Shown one piece after another: positions 40,196-48,874 of a stretch of 64,000 nucleotides of DNA. Positions within the stretch are counted from its first letter, which is position 1, and every line of letters starts with the position of its first letter. The notes beneath the pieces are model-generated. The model saw only the letters and a program-made list of their open reading frames with translations, was not told where the DNA came from and made no database searches. Source of the stretch: Rhodothalassiaceae bacterium (lineage in GTDB: Bacteria; Pseudomonadota; Alphaproteobacteria; Sphingomonadales; Rhodothalassiaceae); contig BPKC01000001.1 in the NCBI GenBank assembly GCA_026004935.1, positions 2,181,381 to 2,245,380 on the forward strand, written 5' to 3'. Made by a program: the position numbers and the translations under genes.

Positions 40196-42439
40196 ATGGC
40201 GACCCTCATCCTCGGCAACATCGGCGGGCGCATCGGCGGACCGCTCGGCGCCCTCATTGCCGCCCAGCTCGGCAACCGGCTCGACCGCCGCCTGCTCGGC
40301 GGCCGCCCGCGCCGTCAGCCGCTTGACGACAACCGCCTGTTCCTCGACTCCTCCTACGGCGCCCCGATCCCGCTGGTCTACGGCCGGGCGCGGGTGGCCG
40401 GGCACGTCGTCTGGGCGAGCAGGATCGACGAGCGCCGACGCGACCGCCCGCGCCGCGGCAAGGGCGGCGGCGGAGGCGGCGGCGGGAACACGAAGCGGTC
40501 CTACTTCGTCTCGCTCGCGGTGGCGGTAAGCGCCCGGCCGATCCTGCGGATCGAGCGGATCTGGGCCGACGGCAAGCTGCTGGTCGATGCCGACGGCGGC
40601 CGGCTCATGCCCTTCGAGATGACGGTGCACCCGGGCGGCGAGGAGGCGCTCGCCGATCCCGTGATCCAGGGCTTCGAGGGCGCGGAGAACACCCCGCCCA
40701 TGCGCGGGCTCGCCCATGTCGTGCTCGAGGATCTGCCGCTCGCCGAATTCGGCAACCGGATCCCCAATCTTTCCTTCGAGGTCGTGGCGGACGAGACGCT
40801 GGAGCTCGGCGCGCTGCTCGTCGATCTCGCCGCGCGAGGCGGTGTCGCGGCCACGGCCTCGCCGGCGCTCGCCCGCCCCGTCACGGGGCTTGCGATCGTC
40901 TCGGACGTGCCGCTCAGGGCCGCGCTGGAGGCGGTGATCGAGGCGGCCGACGTGCTCGTCGCCGAGCGGCCCGGCGCGCTCGCCTTCCTTGCGCCGGAGG
41001 ATGCCGAACCGGTCGCCCCGCCCGCACACGCCTTCGGTGCGGGTGTCGAGGGCGGGGCGGCGGCCTCCGCCGTCAGCCGCATGCGCCGCGACGGGGCGCG
41101 GCTTCCCGTCGGCATCGATCTCGCCTTTCTCGATCCCGCGCGCGACTACCAGCGCGCCGTGGAACGCGCGCGCCGCCGCCAGGCCGGAGCGCGCAGGGTC
41201 GAGACGCTCGACACCGCGCTCGTGCTCGAGGCGTCCCGGGCGCGTGCCGAAGCCCACCGGATTCTCGCCGCGCGTGTGCGCGAGGCGGAGCGGATCACAA
41301 CCGTGCTGCCGCTGGCCGACGCGCTCGCGGTCGAGGTCGGCGACCGCCTCGCCCTGCCCGACGGCGGCGAGATGCTCGTCATGGGGCTGGAGGCGGAAGC
41401 TGGCCGGATGATGCTGGAGGGCGCGCCCGCGGTGCTGCCGGCGGCCGCCGCCGCCCCGCCGCCGCCCGCCACACCCGGCTTTCCGCCGCTGCTGCTGCCG
41501 GCTCCGGGCCCGACGCGCGCGCATCTTCTGGACTTTCCGGGCTTCGTGCGCGAGGAGGACGAGCCGGTGCTGCCGGTGGCGCTGGCCGGGCCTTCGGCGG
41601 GCTGGCGCAGCGGCGCGCTCTTCGCCTCATTGGACGGCGGCGAAAGCTTCGCGGTCGTCGCCGAGACGGCCGCGCCCGCCGTCATCGGCGATGTCGAGGT
41701 GCCGCCGGGTCCCGGCCCCACCGCCTTCTGGGACGAGGCGAACAGCCTCGTCGTGCGTCTGCTGCGCGCCGACATGACGCTCGAATCCCGCAGCGCGCTG
41801 GCGGTGCTCAACGGCGCCAATCTCGCGATGGCGGGCGCGGAGCTCCTCCAGTTCCGCAACGCGGTGCTGCAGGCCGACGGCAGCTACCTTCTCACCGGTC
41901 TGCTGCGCGGACGCCAGGGCAGCGAACACGCCGTCGCGTCCCACGTCGCGGGCGAGCCCTTCGTGCTGGTGGACGGCGGCGGGCTGGCCGATGCGCGCAT
42001 CCCGCTCGTGCTCGCGGGAACGAAGGTGCTGGCGAAGCCGGTCTCCGACAGCGACGATCCCGATGCCGTCGCCCCCGTCGAAATCCCGGTCGCGCTGAAT
42101 GCCCTGAAGCCGCTCTCGCCCGTTCATGTGAAGGCGCGGCGGCTCGCGGGCGGCGATGTCGAGATCACCTGGATCCGGCGCACGCGCCGCGGCGGCGCCT
42201 GGCTGGACGGCACGGATGTCCCGCTCGGCGAGGAATGCGCCTGCTACGAGGTCGAAATCCTCGACGGCGCGGGTGCGGTGCGCCGCGTCCTGTCGGCGAG
42301 CGGCGAGTCCGTCACCTACACGGCCGCCGCCCAGCAGGCCGATTTCGGCGCGCTGCCGGCAAGCCTCGCCGTGCGCGTCTACCAGCTCAGCACCCGCATC
42401 GGCCGCGGCCGGCCGGCCGAGACCGTGCTGGCGCTCTGA
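40196..42439 (+). CDS. GTA g15-like tail hub / host specificity protein without TIM barrel
   Basis: This 747-residue protein starts MATLILGNIGGRIGGPLGAL, then has PIPLVYGRARVAGHVVWASR, a Gly-rich loop, and RSYFVSLAVAVSARPILRIERIWADGKLL, the GTA megatron N-terminus. The middle has tail-hub domains (LPLADALAVEVGDRLALPDGGEMLV). The C-terminus has LLTGLLRGRQGSEHAVASH and a fibronectin-like end with HVKARRLAGGDVEITWIRRTR. GTA g15 proteins are usually about 1300 residues and carry an inner GTA_TIM glycosidase-like domain, which I do not find here. It is uninterrupted. Confidence 0.75.
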   Translation: MATLILGNIGGRIGGPLGALIAAQLGNRLDRRLLGGRPRRQPLDDNRLFLDSSYGAPIPLVYGRARVAGHVVWASRIDERRRDRPRRGKGGGGGGGGNTKRSYFVSLAVAVSARPILRIERIWADGKLLVDADGGRLMPFEMTVHPGGEEALADPVIQGFEGAENTPPMRGLAHVVLEDLPLAEFGNRIPNLSFEVVADETLELGALLVDLAARGGVAATASPALARPVTGLAIVSDVPLRAALEAVIEAADVLVAERPGALAFLAPEDAEPVAPPAHAFGAGVEGGAAASAVSRMRRDGARLPVGIDLAFLDPARDYQRAVERARRRQAGARRVETLDTALVLEASRARAEAHRILAARVREAERITTVLPLADALAVEVGDRLALPDGGEMLVMGLEAEAGRMMLEGAPAVLPAAAAAPPPPATPGFPPLLLPAPGPTRAHLLDFPGFVREEDEPVLPVALAGPSAGWRSGALFASLDGGESFAVVAETAAPAVIGDVEVPPGPGPTAFWDEANSLVVRLLRADMTLESRSALAVLNGANLAMAGAELLQFRNAVLQADGSYLLTGLLRGRQGSEHAVASHVAGEPFVLVDGGGLADARIPLVLAGTKVLAKPVSDSDDPDAVAPVEIPVALNALKPLSPVHVKARRLAGGDVEITWIRRTRRGGAWLDGTDVPLGEECACYEVEILDGAGAVRRVLSASGESVTYTAAAQQADFGALPASLAVRVYQLSTRIGRGRPAETVLAL

Positions 42440-42466
42440 CCCGCCCGACCGGAAGGAGACTCCCCG

Positions 42467-42967
42467 ATGTCCACGACGCCCCGGCTGCTCCTGCCCTACA
42501 TCATCACCAGCCAGGCCCAGAAGGAGGTCACCCACAACGAGGCGCTGAACCGCATCGATGCGCTGCTGCTGCCGGCCGTCGAAAGCGCCGACCTCTCAAC
42601 CCCGCCCGCAACCCCGGCCGAAGGCGCTCTCTACATCGTGCCGGCGGGTGCGACGGGGGCCTTCGCCGGCCAGGACGGGCGTCTTGCGCATTTCATCGGC
42701 GGCGCCTGGCAGTTCTTCGATGCCCCCGATGGCGCACAGGTCTTCGTGAAGGATCGGGACGTCGGCGCGCTGCGGCTCGCCGGCGCCTGGGTCGTGGGCG
42801 AGCTGCGCGCGGACCGCCTCGTGGTGGCGGGGGTGCAGGTGGTCGGCGCCCCGCAGCCGGCGATCTCCGATCCCGCCGGCGGCACCACCGTGGACAGCGA
42901 GGCGCGTCAGGCGATCACCGCGATCCTTGGCGCCCTGCGCGCCCACGGCCTCATCGCGACCGTCTGA
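42467..42967 (+). CDS. DUF2793 protein, GTA-associated
   Basis: This 166-residue protein has the DUF2793 opening TPRLLLPYIITSQAQKEVTH, NEALNRIDALL, and a central FAGQDGRLAHFIGGAWQFFDAPDG. DUF2793 genes often follow the GTA hub gene and may encode a fiber-tip or attachment protein. A GGAAGGAG site precedes the start. It is the last gene of the cluster and is intact. Confidence 0.8.
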   Translation: MSTTPRLLLPYIITSQAQKEVTHNEALNRIDALLLPAVESADLSTPPATPAEGALYIVPAGATGAFAGQDGRLAHFIGGAWQFFDAPDGAQVFVKDRDVGALRLAGAWVVGELRADRLVVAGVQVVGAPQPAISDPAGGTTVDSEARQAITAILGALRAHGLIATV

Positions 42968-42984
42968 TCCGCCGGCCCTACCCG

Positions 42985-43060
42985 ATATTCTTTTCCCCCT
43001 TTTCCCTCCTTCCTTCTCCCCTCTTTTTCTCCCCCCCCGCACGTCCTTTCCCCCTGCTCC
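42985..43060. other. Polypyrimidine tract
   Basis: About 75 bp of nearly pure C/T on the plus strand (TTTTCCCCCTTTTCCCTCCT and onward, with a C8 run) lies between convergent genes. It could assist transcription termination. It has no stem. Confidence 0.4.
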
Positions 43061-43079
43061 CAAGCGGTCCGGCACCGGC

Positions 43080-43964
43080 TCAGTTTGCGCGCGCGGCCGC
43101 GTCCAGCCGGGCCAGAAACGCATCGATGGCGGCCACCGCCTCCGGCTCGTCCAGAAGCGGCGGGTGCCCCCGGTTCGGCACCGTGACGGCGGTGCAGTCC
43201 GGATGCCGGCGCGCCATCTCTTCCAGCGTTTCGGCCGCGAGGATGTCCGAGGTCTCGCCCCGCAACACCAGCAGCGGGATGGGGGCGAGCCCGTCGAAGA
43301 CCGCCCACAGGTCCGGTGCCGCGGTCTCGCGGGCCTCGGTGAAGTTGCGGCGGATCGCCGGGTCATAGGCGAACCGCCAGCGCCCGTCGGCGTCCCGCAC
43401 CAGCAGCCGGCGCGCATAGCGCTCCCAGGCCGCATCGTCGAGATCCGGATAGAACGGCTCGTTGATGGCGCGGATCGCCGCCACCGCCTCGGCAAGATCG
43501 GCGAACGGCTCCTCGCGCGCGCCGACATAGCCGGAGATGCGCCTCACCCCGGCCTCCTCCACCTTCGGGCCGATGTCGTTCAGGATGATGCCGGCGATGA
43601 GCTCCGGCCGGGCGGCGCCCATCATCATGCTCATGATTCCGCCCATGGAGGTGCCGAGCAGCACGACGCGATCCAGTCCCTCATGCGCAAGCAGCTTGAA
43701 GGCATCCGCCACATAGGTGCCGGGGTGGTAGCGCCGCCAGTCCGGGTCCCGGTCGGATTGACCGCGCCCGCGCACGTCCATCGCCAGCACCCGGCGGCGG
43801 CGCGCCAGATGCGGGGCGATGGGCTCGAAATCCGCGCTGTTGCGGGTCAGCCCGTGCAGGCAGAGCACGGGCAGCCCGCCGCCCGTCTCCGGCCCCGGAT
43901 AGTCGCGGTAGAAGATCTCGATTCCCGGCTCGACCGCGAGCCTTCGCCCCTGCCAGTCCGCCAT
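43080..43964 (-). CDS. Alpha/beta-fold hydrolase
   Basis: This 294-residue cytoplasmic hydrolase has the oxyanion motif LCLHGLTRNS, the nucleophile elbow GTSMGG (Ser106), and the C-terminal histidine in NRGHPPLLDEPE. AMDVRGRGQSDRD fits the family. Substrate is unknown; closest in look are esterase/epoxide-hydrolase-like enzymes. I chose MADWQGRRL because an AAGGAGGG site lies 10 bases upstream. It stands alone after a hairpin that separates it from the TonB receptor gene. Confidence 0.75.
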   Translation of the reverse strand: MADWQGRRLAVEPGIEIFYRDYPGPETGGGLPVLCLHGLTRNSADFEPIAPHLARRRRVLAMDVRGRGQSDRDPDWRRYHPGTYVADAFKLLAHEGLDRVVLLGTSMGGIMSMMMGAARPELIAGIILNDIGPKVEEAGVRRISGYVGAREEPFADLAEAVAAIRAINEPFYPDLDDAAWERYARRLLVRDADGRWRFAYDPAIRRNFTEARETAAPDLWAVFDGLAPIPLLVLRGETSDILAAETLEEMARRHPDCTAVTVPNRGHPPLLDEPEAVAAIDAFLARLDAAARAN

Positions 43965-44031
43965 CCCGCATCCCTCCTTGCCTTGTCCGGTTTGCGCCCC
44001 CCGAACCTGCCGCACGAGCCTGCGGGCGCAC

Positions 44032-44061
44032 AAGGGGGAGCGGCCGCAGCCGCTCCCCCTT
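44032..44061 (-). terminator. Perfect hairpin downstream of the TonB receptor gene
   Basis: AAGGGGGAGCGGC, a CGCA loop and GCCGCTCCCCCTT form a 13-bp perfect stem 22 bp after the receptor stop. The T-run is only two bases, so termination would be partial or Rho-aided. Confidence 0.5.
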
Positions 44062-44083
44062 CCCGTTCCGACCCGCGCGGGCC

Positions 44084-46825
44084 TCAGAACCGCAGCTTCA
44101 CCGTGCCGGAGACGGTGCGCGGGTTGCCGTAGAAGGCGGTGGCGACGCCTTCAAGCCCCAGCGTCGGCGCACCCGTCGCATCGTCGATGAAGTCCCAGCC
44201 CGCGATGATGTAGCGCTTGTCGGTGAGGTTGCGTCCGTGCACCCCGAGCTCCCAGCGCCCGTCGTCGGAGGTCCACACCAGCGAGATGTCGACGAGCGCG
44301 TATTCCGGCTGATCGAGGAAGGCGCTGTCCACCTCGAACTGGTGGGTGAGGCTGCGGTAGGCGACGCGCGGCAGGAACTGCAGCCGCCCCTGGGCTCCCA
44401 GGATCGTGAGCGGGGCCGCCGCCACCAGCCCCACGCTCGCCGTCCAGCGCGGCGTGTTCTGGAAGCGGGCGACATCCGAGATGTCCTGGCCGAAGGCGTT
44501 GATGAACTGTTTGTAGTCGGCATCGATGTAGCCCAGCGACCAGTTGAGCCGGATCTCCCCGCCCGGCGCGAACGCATCGGGCAGCAGCAGCGCGTCCGCC
44601 TCCCACTCGATGCCGCGGATGCGCGCCCGCGCGGCGTTGGTGGTGACCCCGATGAAGGTGTCGTTGACGCCGTCGCCGTTCGTGTCCACGCCGACCGAAC
44701 CCGGGATCTGGACATCCTTGTAGGGGCTCCAGAAGGCGGCGAGGCTGTGCCGGAAGCGCCCGTCGGCGAACCGGCCCTTGTGGCCGACCTCGTAGCTGAT
44801 GATCCGCTCCGGCTTGAACAGCAGGAACTGGAAGACGTCCTCCGGATCGGCGGCGCCGGCGATGCCGTCGCCGTCGAGATCCGGTGCGGCGGTGGCCGAG
44901 CCCCGGGGGTCGAAGCCGCCGCCCTTGAAGCCCTGGCTGACGCTCACGTAGAAATTGTGGTCGTCATTGGGGTGCCAGGAGACCGACCCGCGCGAGGTGT
45001 ACTTCTCGAAGGTCTTGGCCCCCGTGAAATCCGTCGCCGTGAGAATCGGCGAACGCTCCGGCCCGCCGAAGAAGGGGGAGAACCCGCCGAGGAAGGTCTG
45101 GCGGCGGATTTCCGCCTTGCGCCGGTCGCTCGTGAAACGGCCACCGTAGGAAATGTCGATCTCGGGGGTGAGCGCATAGGTCGCATCGAAGAACAGCGCC
45201 CAGGTGTCCGTCTTCACGCGTCCGAAGGTGAAGGCATTGAGCCCCGGCAGACCGATGAGATCGCCCAGCTCGCCGAGCACCACGTCGAAGACGTTGAAGG
45301 CGCTGGCGTTCATGTAGAAGAAGCCGGCCACCCCCGACCACTTGCCGGACTGGAAGAGCAGCTGCAGCTCCTCGGTGACCTGATGGTCCTTGTAGGTCAC
45401 CGGCACGTCGACGTCGACGACGGGCAGGCTGTCGAAGTCGAGCGGCTGGTCGGAGCGGTTGTCGCGGTAGGCCAGGATGTTCTTCAGCGTGAACCGCTCG
45501 TCGATCGTCCACTCGATGAGACCCGAGATGCCACGGTTGACGGTGTCGGCCTGAGGCGTGTTGAGGCCTGCGCGGGTGTCGAAGACATTCTTCAGCACGG
45601 GCGCGCCCGAGAACAGCCCGGGGATCAGGCGGTGGCCCTGGCGCGGGTCGGAGTTGTCATCCGTCCAGTCGCCGGCAATGCGCACGAAGACGTCGGGATC
45701 CGGCGTCCACTCGAAGCTCAGCCGGCCGCCCAGAATGTCCTTGTCGTAGTTCTCCAGCCCCACGAGATTGAGGTTGCGGCCGAAGCCGTTGCGGGTGAAG
45801 CGGGCGACGGCGCCGCCCATGCGGAAGGTGTCGGTGAGCGGCAGGGTGAAGGTGCCGACGGCATCGAACTGGCGATAGTTGCCGCCGGTGAGCCGGATCT
45901 CTGCCGAAGGCTCCTCGCCGAGCCGGCGGGTGACATATTTCACGGCGCCGCCGATGGTGTTGCGGCCGTAGAGCGTGCCCTGGGGGCCGCGCAGCACCTC
46001 GATGCGTTCGACATCGTAGAGATCCAGCACGGCGCCCTGCGGGCGGTTGAGGTAGACGTCGTCGATGTAGATGCCCACACCCTGCTCGAAGCCGGCCACC
46101 GGATCCTGCTGGCCGACGCCGCGGATGAAGGCGGTCAGCGTCGTGTTCGTGCCGCGCGAGACCTCGATGGTCACGTTCGGCACGAAAAGATTGATATCGG
46201 TGAGGTCGACGGCACCCAGATCCTCGAGCTGCTGGCCCGAAAACGCGCTCACCGAGATCGGCACGGACAGGAGCGACTCCTCGCGCCGCCGCGCGGTGAC
46301 CACGATCTCTTCCATGGTGAACTCGGGCGTCGCCGGCGCGCTCTGTGGCGCCTTTGCCTGCTGCAGCAGAGCGGGATCCGGCCGCGCCGCGGGATCGGCA
46401 AGCCAGGAGGTCTTCACCACCCCCGCCCGGCGCTCCCGCTTCGGCACGATGGAAACCGTGCCCTGGCCCACGACCTTGAAGTCGAGATCCGTGCCGGAGA
46501 GCATGTAGCGCAGCGCCTCGAGCGGCGTCATCCGCCCCTCTATGGCCGGCGCCTGATGGCCGGCCGTAAGATCCCGGGCCGCGACCACCGCAAGCCCCGT
46601 CTGACGCGAGAGTTGCAGCAGCGCGCTCGACAGCGGCTGCGGGGCGAGCCGCACCTCCACCTCGCGCCGCAACGCCGGAGCGTCCTCGTCCCGGGCCTGG
46701 GCGGCGGGCGCGGCCAGCGCCGTCGCGGCCACCGAAAGCATGAGCCCGGCGAGCAGCGCGCCGCCTGTCCGGCTACCGGGACCGCGGCCGCGGCGATATT
46801 CCTGCAAGTGCCATGCGCGCATCAT
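44084..46825 (-). CDS. TonB-dependent receptor with N-terminal STN signalling domain
   Basis: This 913-residue outer membrane transporter has a signal peptide (LLAGLMLSVAATALAAPAAQA) and an STN domain (about 50-130, LAPQPLSSALLQLSRQTGLAVV). A TonB box region (EEIVVTARRRE) and a plug (VPNVTIEVSRGTNTTLTAFIRGVGQQ, RIEVLRGPQGTLYGRNTIGGAV) follow, then a beta-barrel ending in the expected aromatic residue (GTVKLRF). The STN domain passes ligand-binding signals to the FecR-type anti-sigma factor encoded upstream. Barrel sequence resembles the broad iron/pesticin-type receptors; the ligand is unknown. It is intact. Confidence 0.86.
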   Translation of the reverse strand: MMRAWHLQEYRRGRGPGSRTGGALLAGLMLSVAATALAAPAAQARDEDAPALRREVEVRLAPQPLSSALLQLSRQTGLAVVAARDLTAGHQAPAIEGRMTPLEALRYMLSGTDLDFKVVGQGTVSIVPKRERRAGVVKTSWLADPAARPDPALLQQAKAPQSAPATPEFTMEEIVVTARRREESLLSVPISVSAFSGQQLEDLGAVDLTDINLFVPNVTIEVSRGTNTTLTAFIRGVGQQDPVAGFEQGVGIYIDDVYLNRPQGAVLDLYDVERIEVLRGPQGTLYGRNTIGGAVKYVTRRLGEEPSAEIRLTGGNYRQFDAVGTFTLPLTDTFRMGGAVARFTRNGFGRNLNLVGLENYDKDILGGRLSFEWTPDPDVFVRIAGDWTDDNSDPRQGHRLIPGLFSGAPVLKNVFDTRAGLNTPQADTVNRGISGLIEWTIDERFTLKNILAYRDNRSDQPLDFDSLPVVDVDVPVTYKDHQVTEELQLLFQSGKWSGVAGFFYMNASAFNVFDVVLGELGDLIGLPGLNAFTFGRVKTDTWALFFDATYALTPEIDISYGGRFTSDRRKAEIRRQTFLGGFSPFFGGPERSPILTATDFTGAKTFEKYTSRGSVSWHPNDDHNFYVSVSQGFKGGGFDPRGSATAAPDLDGDGIAGAADPEDVFQFLLFKPERIISYEVGHKGRFADGRFRHSLAAFWSPYKDVQIPGSVGVDTNGDGVNDTFIGVTTNAARARIRGIEWEADALLLPDAFAPGGEIRLNWSLGYIDADYKQFINAFGQDISDVARFQNTPRWTASVGLVAAAPLTILGAQGRLQFLPRVAYRSLTHQFEVDSAFLDQPEYALVDISLVWTSDDGRWELGVHGRNLTDKRYIIAGWDFIDDATGAPTLGLEGVATAFYGNPRTVSGTVKLRF

Positions 46826-46959
46826 GGGTTGTCCTCCCGTCCGACCTCTGTCATCCGGGACCGGCCGCGGATCCGCGCGAAGGCGGTTGGCCTGCCGCCG
46901 GTCCCGTTGCCTAGGACGAACGGACCCGCCGATCCCTCAATCGATCGCCGCTAGCGGCG

Positions 46960-47982
46960 TCACGAGGCCGGCGGCGCCTGGTCGGCGAACAGAAGCGTCG
47001 TGCCGTTCTCGAGCCGCAGCGCCTTGACAGGAAGCGCCGCGGTCAGGGCCTGGACGATGGCCTCCCGGTCCTCCAGCCGCACCACCGCCGTGACCTTGAG
47101 ATCGGCGATGCCGGCATCGGCGATGCGGACGGGACGGGGGAGATAGCGGTTGATGCTCTCCACCACCTCGGAGAGCGGGCTGCCGTCGAAGACGAGATAG
47201 CCCTCGCGCCAGGAGATGAGGCGCTCCGGATCCCCCACGCGCCGCTCCCTGACGCCGGCCGCATCGATCGTCGCCATCTCGCCCGGCGTGAGCGACAGCG
47301 GCGCGGCCTTCGGTGCCGCGGCGGCCGCCGGGGTCACCGCCACCTCGCCCTCGACCACCACGACCTGCATCCGGCCGCGATCCCCGTCCAGCGCCACGTC
47401 GAAGCGCGTGCCGACCACCCGCACGGTGCCGAGCGCGCCTTCGACGAGGAAGGGCCGGGACGGGTCGTGGGTCACCTCGAACAGCGCCTCGCCCGCCTTC
47501 AGCCGCACGGTGCGCCGATGGGCGGTCATCCGCACGGCAAGCCGCGTTGCGGTATTCAGGTAGACGGTTGTGCCGTCTTCGAGCATCAGCGTGCGCTGCT
47601 CGCCGCGCGCCGTCTCCACCCGCTCCCACTGCCACGGCGCCTCGCCCAGCGCGTGCAGGGTCCCGCCCGCGATGAGCAGCAGACCGGCGACCGCGGCGGC
47701 AAAGCGCGTCGCAAGCCGCAACTCCCTGCGCGCGGGCTGCGGACCGGGCCGCTCGCCGGTCTCCACCGGCGCAAGCCCGCCCAGCTGTTCCCAGATCTCC
47801 TGAAGCTCGCCATAGGCCCGGCGATTGGCAAGCCCCGCATCGAGCCAGGCCCGGAAGGCCGCGAGAAGCTCCGGATCGCGCGGCCGCTCCCGCAGGCGTG
47901 CGAACCAGCGCGCGGCTTCCTCGGCCGCCTCGTCGGCGGCCGCCGCGATCCTCTCCCGGTCGTGTTCGTGCCGGCCCATCAT
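46960..47982 (-). CDS. FecR-type anti-sigma / sigma regulator
   Basis: This 340-residue inner membrane regulator has an N-terminal cytoplasmic DUF4880 part (ARWFARLRERPRDPELLAAFRAWLD), one membrane helix near residue 90 (FAAAVAGLLLIAGGTLHAL) and a periplasmic FecR domain (EDGTTVYLNTATRLAV, VRVVGTRFDVALDGD). A C-terminal DUF4974 part completes it. It receives the signal from the STN domain and controls the sigma factor, whose stop codon overlaps its start by 4 bp. It is intact. Confidence 0.85.
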   Translation of the reverse strand: MMGRHEHDRERIAAAADEAAEEAARWFARLRERPRDPELLAAFRAWLDAGLANRRAYGELQEIWEQLGGLAPVETGERPGPQPARRELRLATRFAAAVAGLLLIAGGTLHALGEAPWQWERVETARGEQRTLMLEDGTTVYLNTATRLAVRMTAHRRTVRLKAGEALFEVTHDPSRPFLVEGALGTVRVVGTRFDVALDGDRGRMQVVVVEGEVAVTPAAAAAPKAAPLSLTPGEMATIDAAGVRERRVGDPERLISWREGYLVFDGSPLSEVVESINRYLPRPVRIADAGIADLKVTAVVRLEDREAIVQALTAALPVKALRLENGTTLLFADQAPPAS

Positions 47983-48731
47983 CGCCTGCGGTCCTTCGTC
48001 CGGGGCCGCCCGGACGCGGTTTCACCCTTCATGGACGATCGAGCGCGCCCTTGCCTCAGGTCCGGGTCCTGCGCAACCGGGGCGGCGATCGCGACCCGGG
48101 AGGCGAGAAGTTCGGCCAGCGCCTGCCCGCCCTCGACGGTCGCGGCCGTCACCCGGGCCCTGCGCCGTGCCTCGCGGCAGGCGAGCAGCGCCGTCATGAT
48201 GTATTTTTCGACGCTGCTGACCGACAGACCGAGGCGACGCGCGATCTCGCCATAGGACAGGCCGTGGAAGCGATGCCAGATGAAGGCCTGGCGCACCCTG
48301 GGATCCAGCGCGTTGATCGCCGCCGCGAGCGCCATCAGCTCGCTCAGGGCATCGAGCCGCCGTTCACCCGCGGGCTCCACCACCGTGAGCGCAACCGGGC
48401 CATGCACGCCCGGACGGCGCGGTGGTCCGGCATGCGTCTTCTGCTCGGCGATCTGCTCCAGCTTCTCGCGGGCGCAGCCGTCGCGCCGGCGCCGGTCGAT
48501 TGCGAGGTTGCGGGCGACGCGGAAGAGATAGGAGACCCAGGAGCGCACCTCGCCGTCGCCGGCGGGCGCATGGGCGAGGCAGCGAAGATAGGCCTCCTGC
48601 GCCACCTCCTCGGCATCGGCCCGGCTTTTCAGGCGCCGCGTCAGGCCGCCGACGAGCCGGTCATGGTGCCGGCGATAGAGCTCCTCGAGAATCCTCCGGC
48701 GCCTGCGCCCCGACACCCCAGCGTCCTCCAC
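47979..48731 (-). CDS. FecI-like ECF sigma factor
   Basis: The sigma factor has region 2 (HHDRLVGGLTRRLKSRADAEEVAQEAYLRCLA, SWVSYLFRVARNLAIDRRRR) and region 4 (ALDPRVRQAFIWHRFHGLSYGEIARRLGLSVSSVEKYI). The start is uncertain: the GTG at 48729-48731 (VEDAGVSGRR) is my choice because upstream codons lack sigma character and approach the ctaA promoter region. A C-terminal extension of about 60 residues, rich in Arg and Ala, is longer than in typical FecI. It likely directs transcription of the receptor gene. Confidence 0.78.
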   Translation of the reverse strand: MEDAGVSGRRRRRILEELYRRHHDRLVGGLTRRLKSRADAEEVAQEAYLRCLAHAPAGDGEVRSWVSYLFRVARNLAIDRRRRDGCAREKLEQIAEQKTHAGPPRRPGVHGPVALTVVEPAGERRLDALSELMALAAAINALDPRVRQAFIWHRFHGLSYGEIARRLGLSVSSVEKYIMTALLACREARRRARVTAATVEGGQALAELLASRVAIAAPVAQDPDLRQGRARSSMKGETASGRPRTKDRRR

Positions 48732-48874
48732 GACCCACCGCCCGCATCGCCCGCGGACGCCGTGAATGCTGGCACGCAGGCGCGGCTGCTGGCAAGCCCC
48801 CGCCGCGGGCATCGGCATCCGTGGCCGTGCGATGCGCTTGCGAGTTCCGGCGGCTCGGGCTACCACTTCGGTCC

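Noticed and set aside
42985-43060. Polypyrimidine tract as a regulatory element
   Set aside because: It lies between convergent genes with no stem, promoter or reading frame. A simple low-complexity tract is enough explanation.
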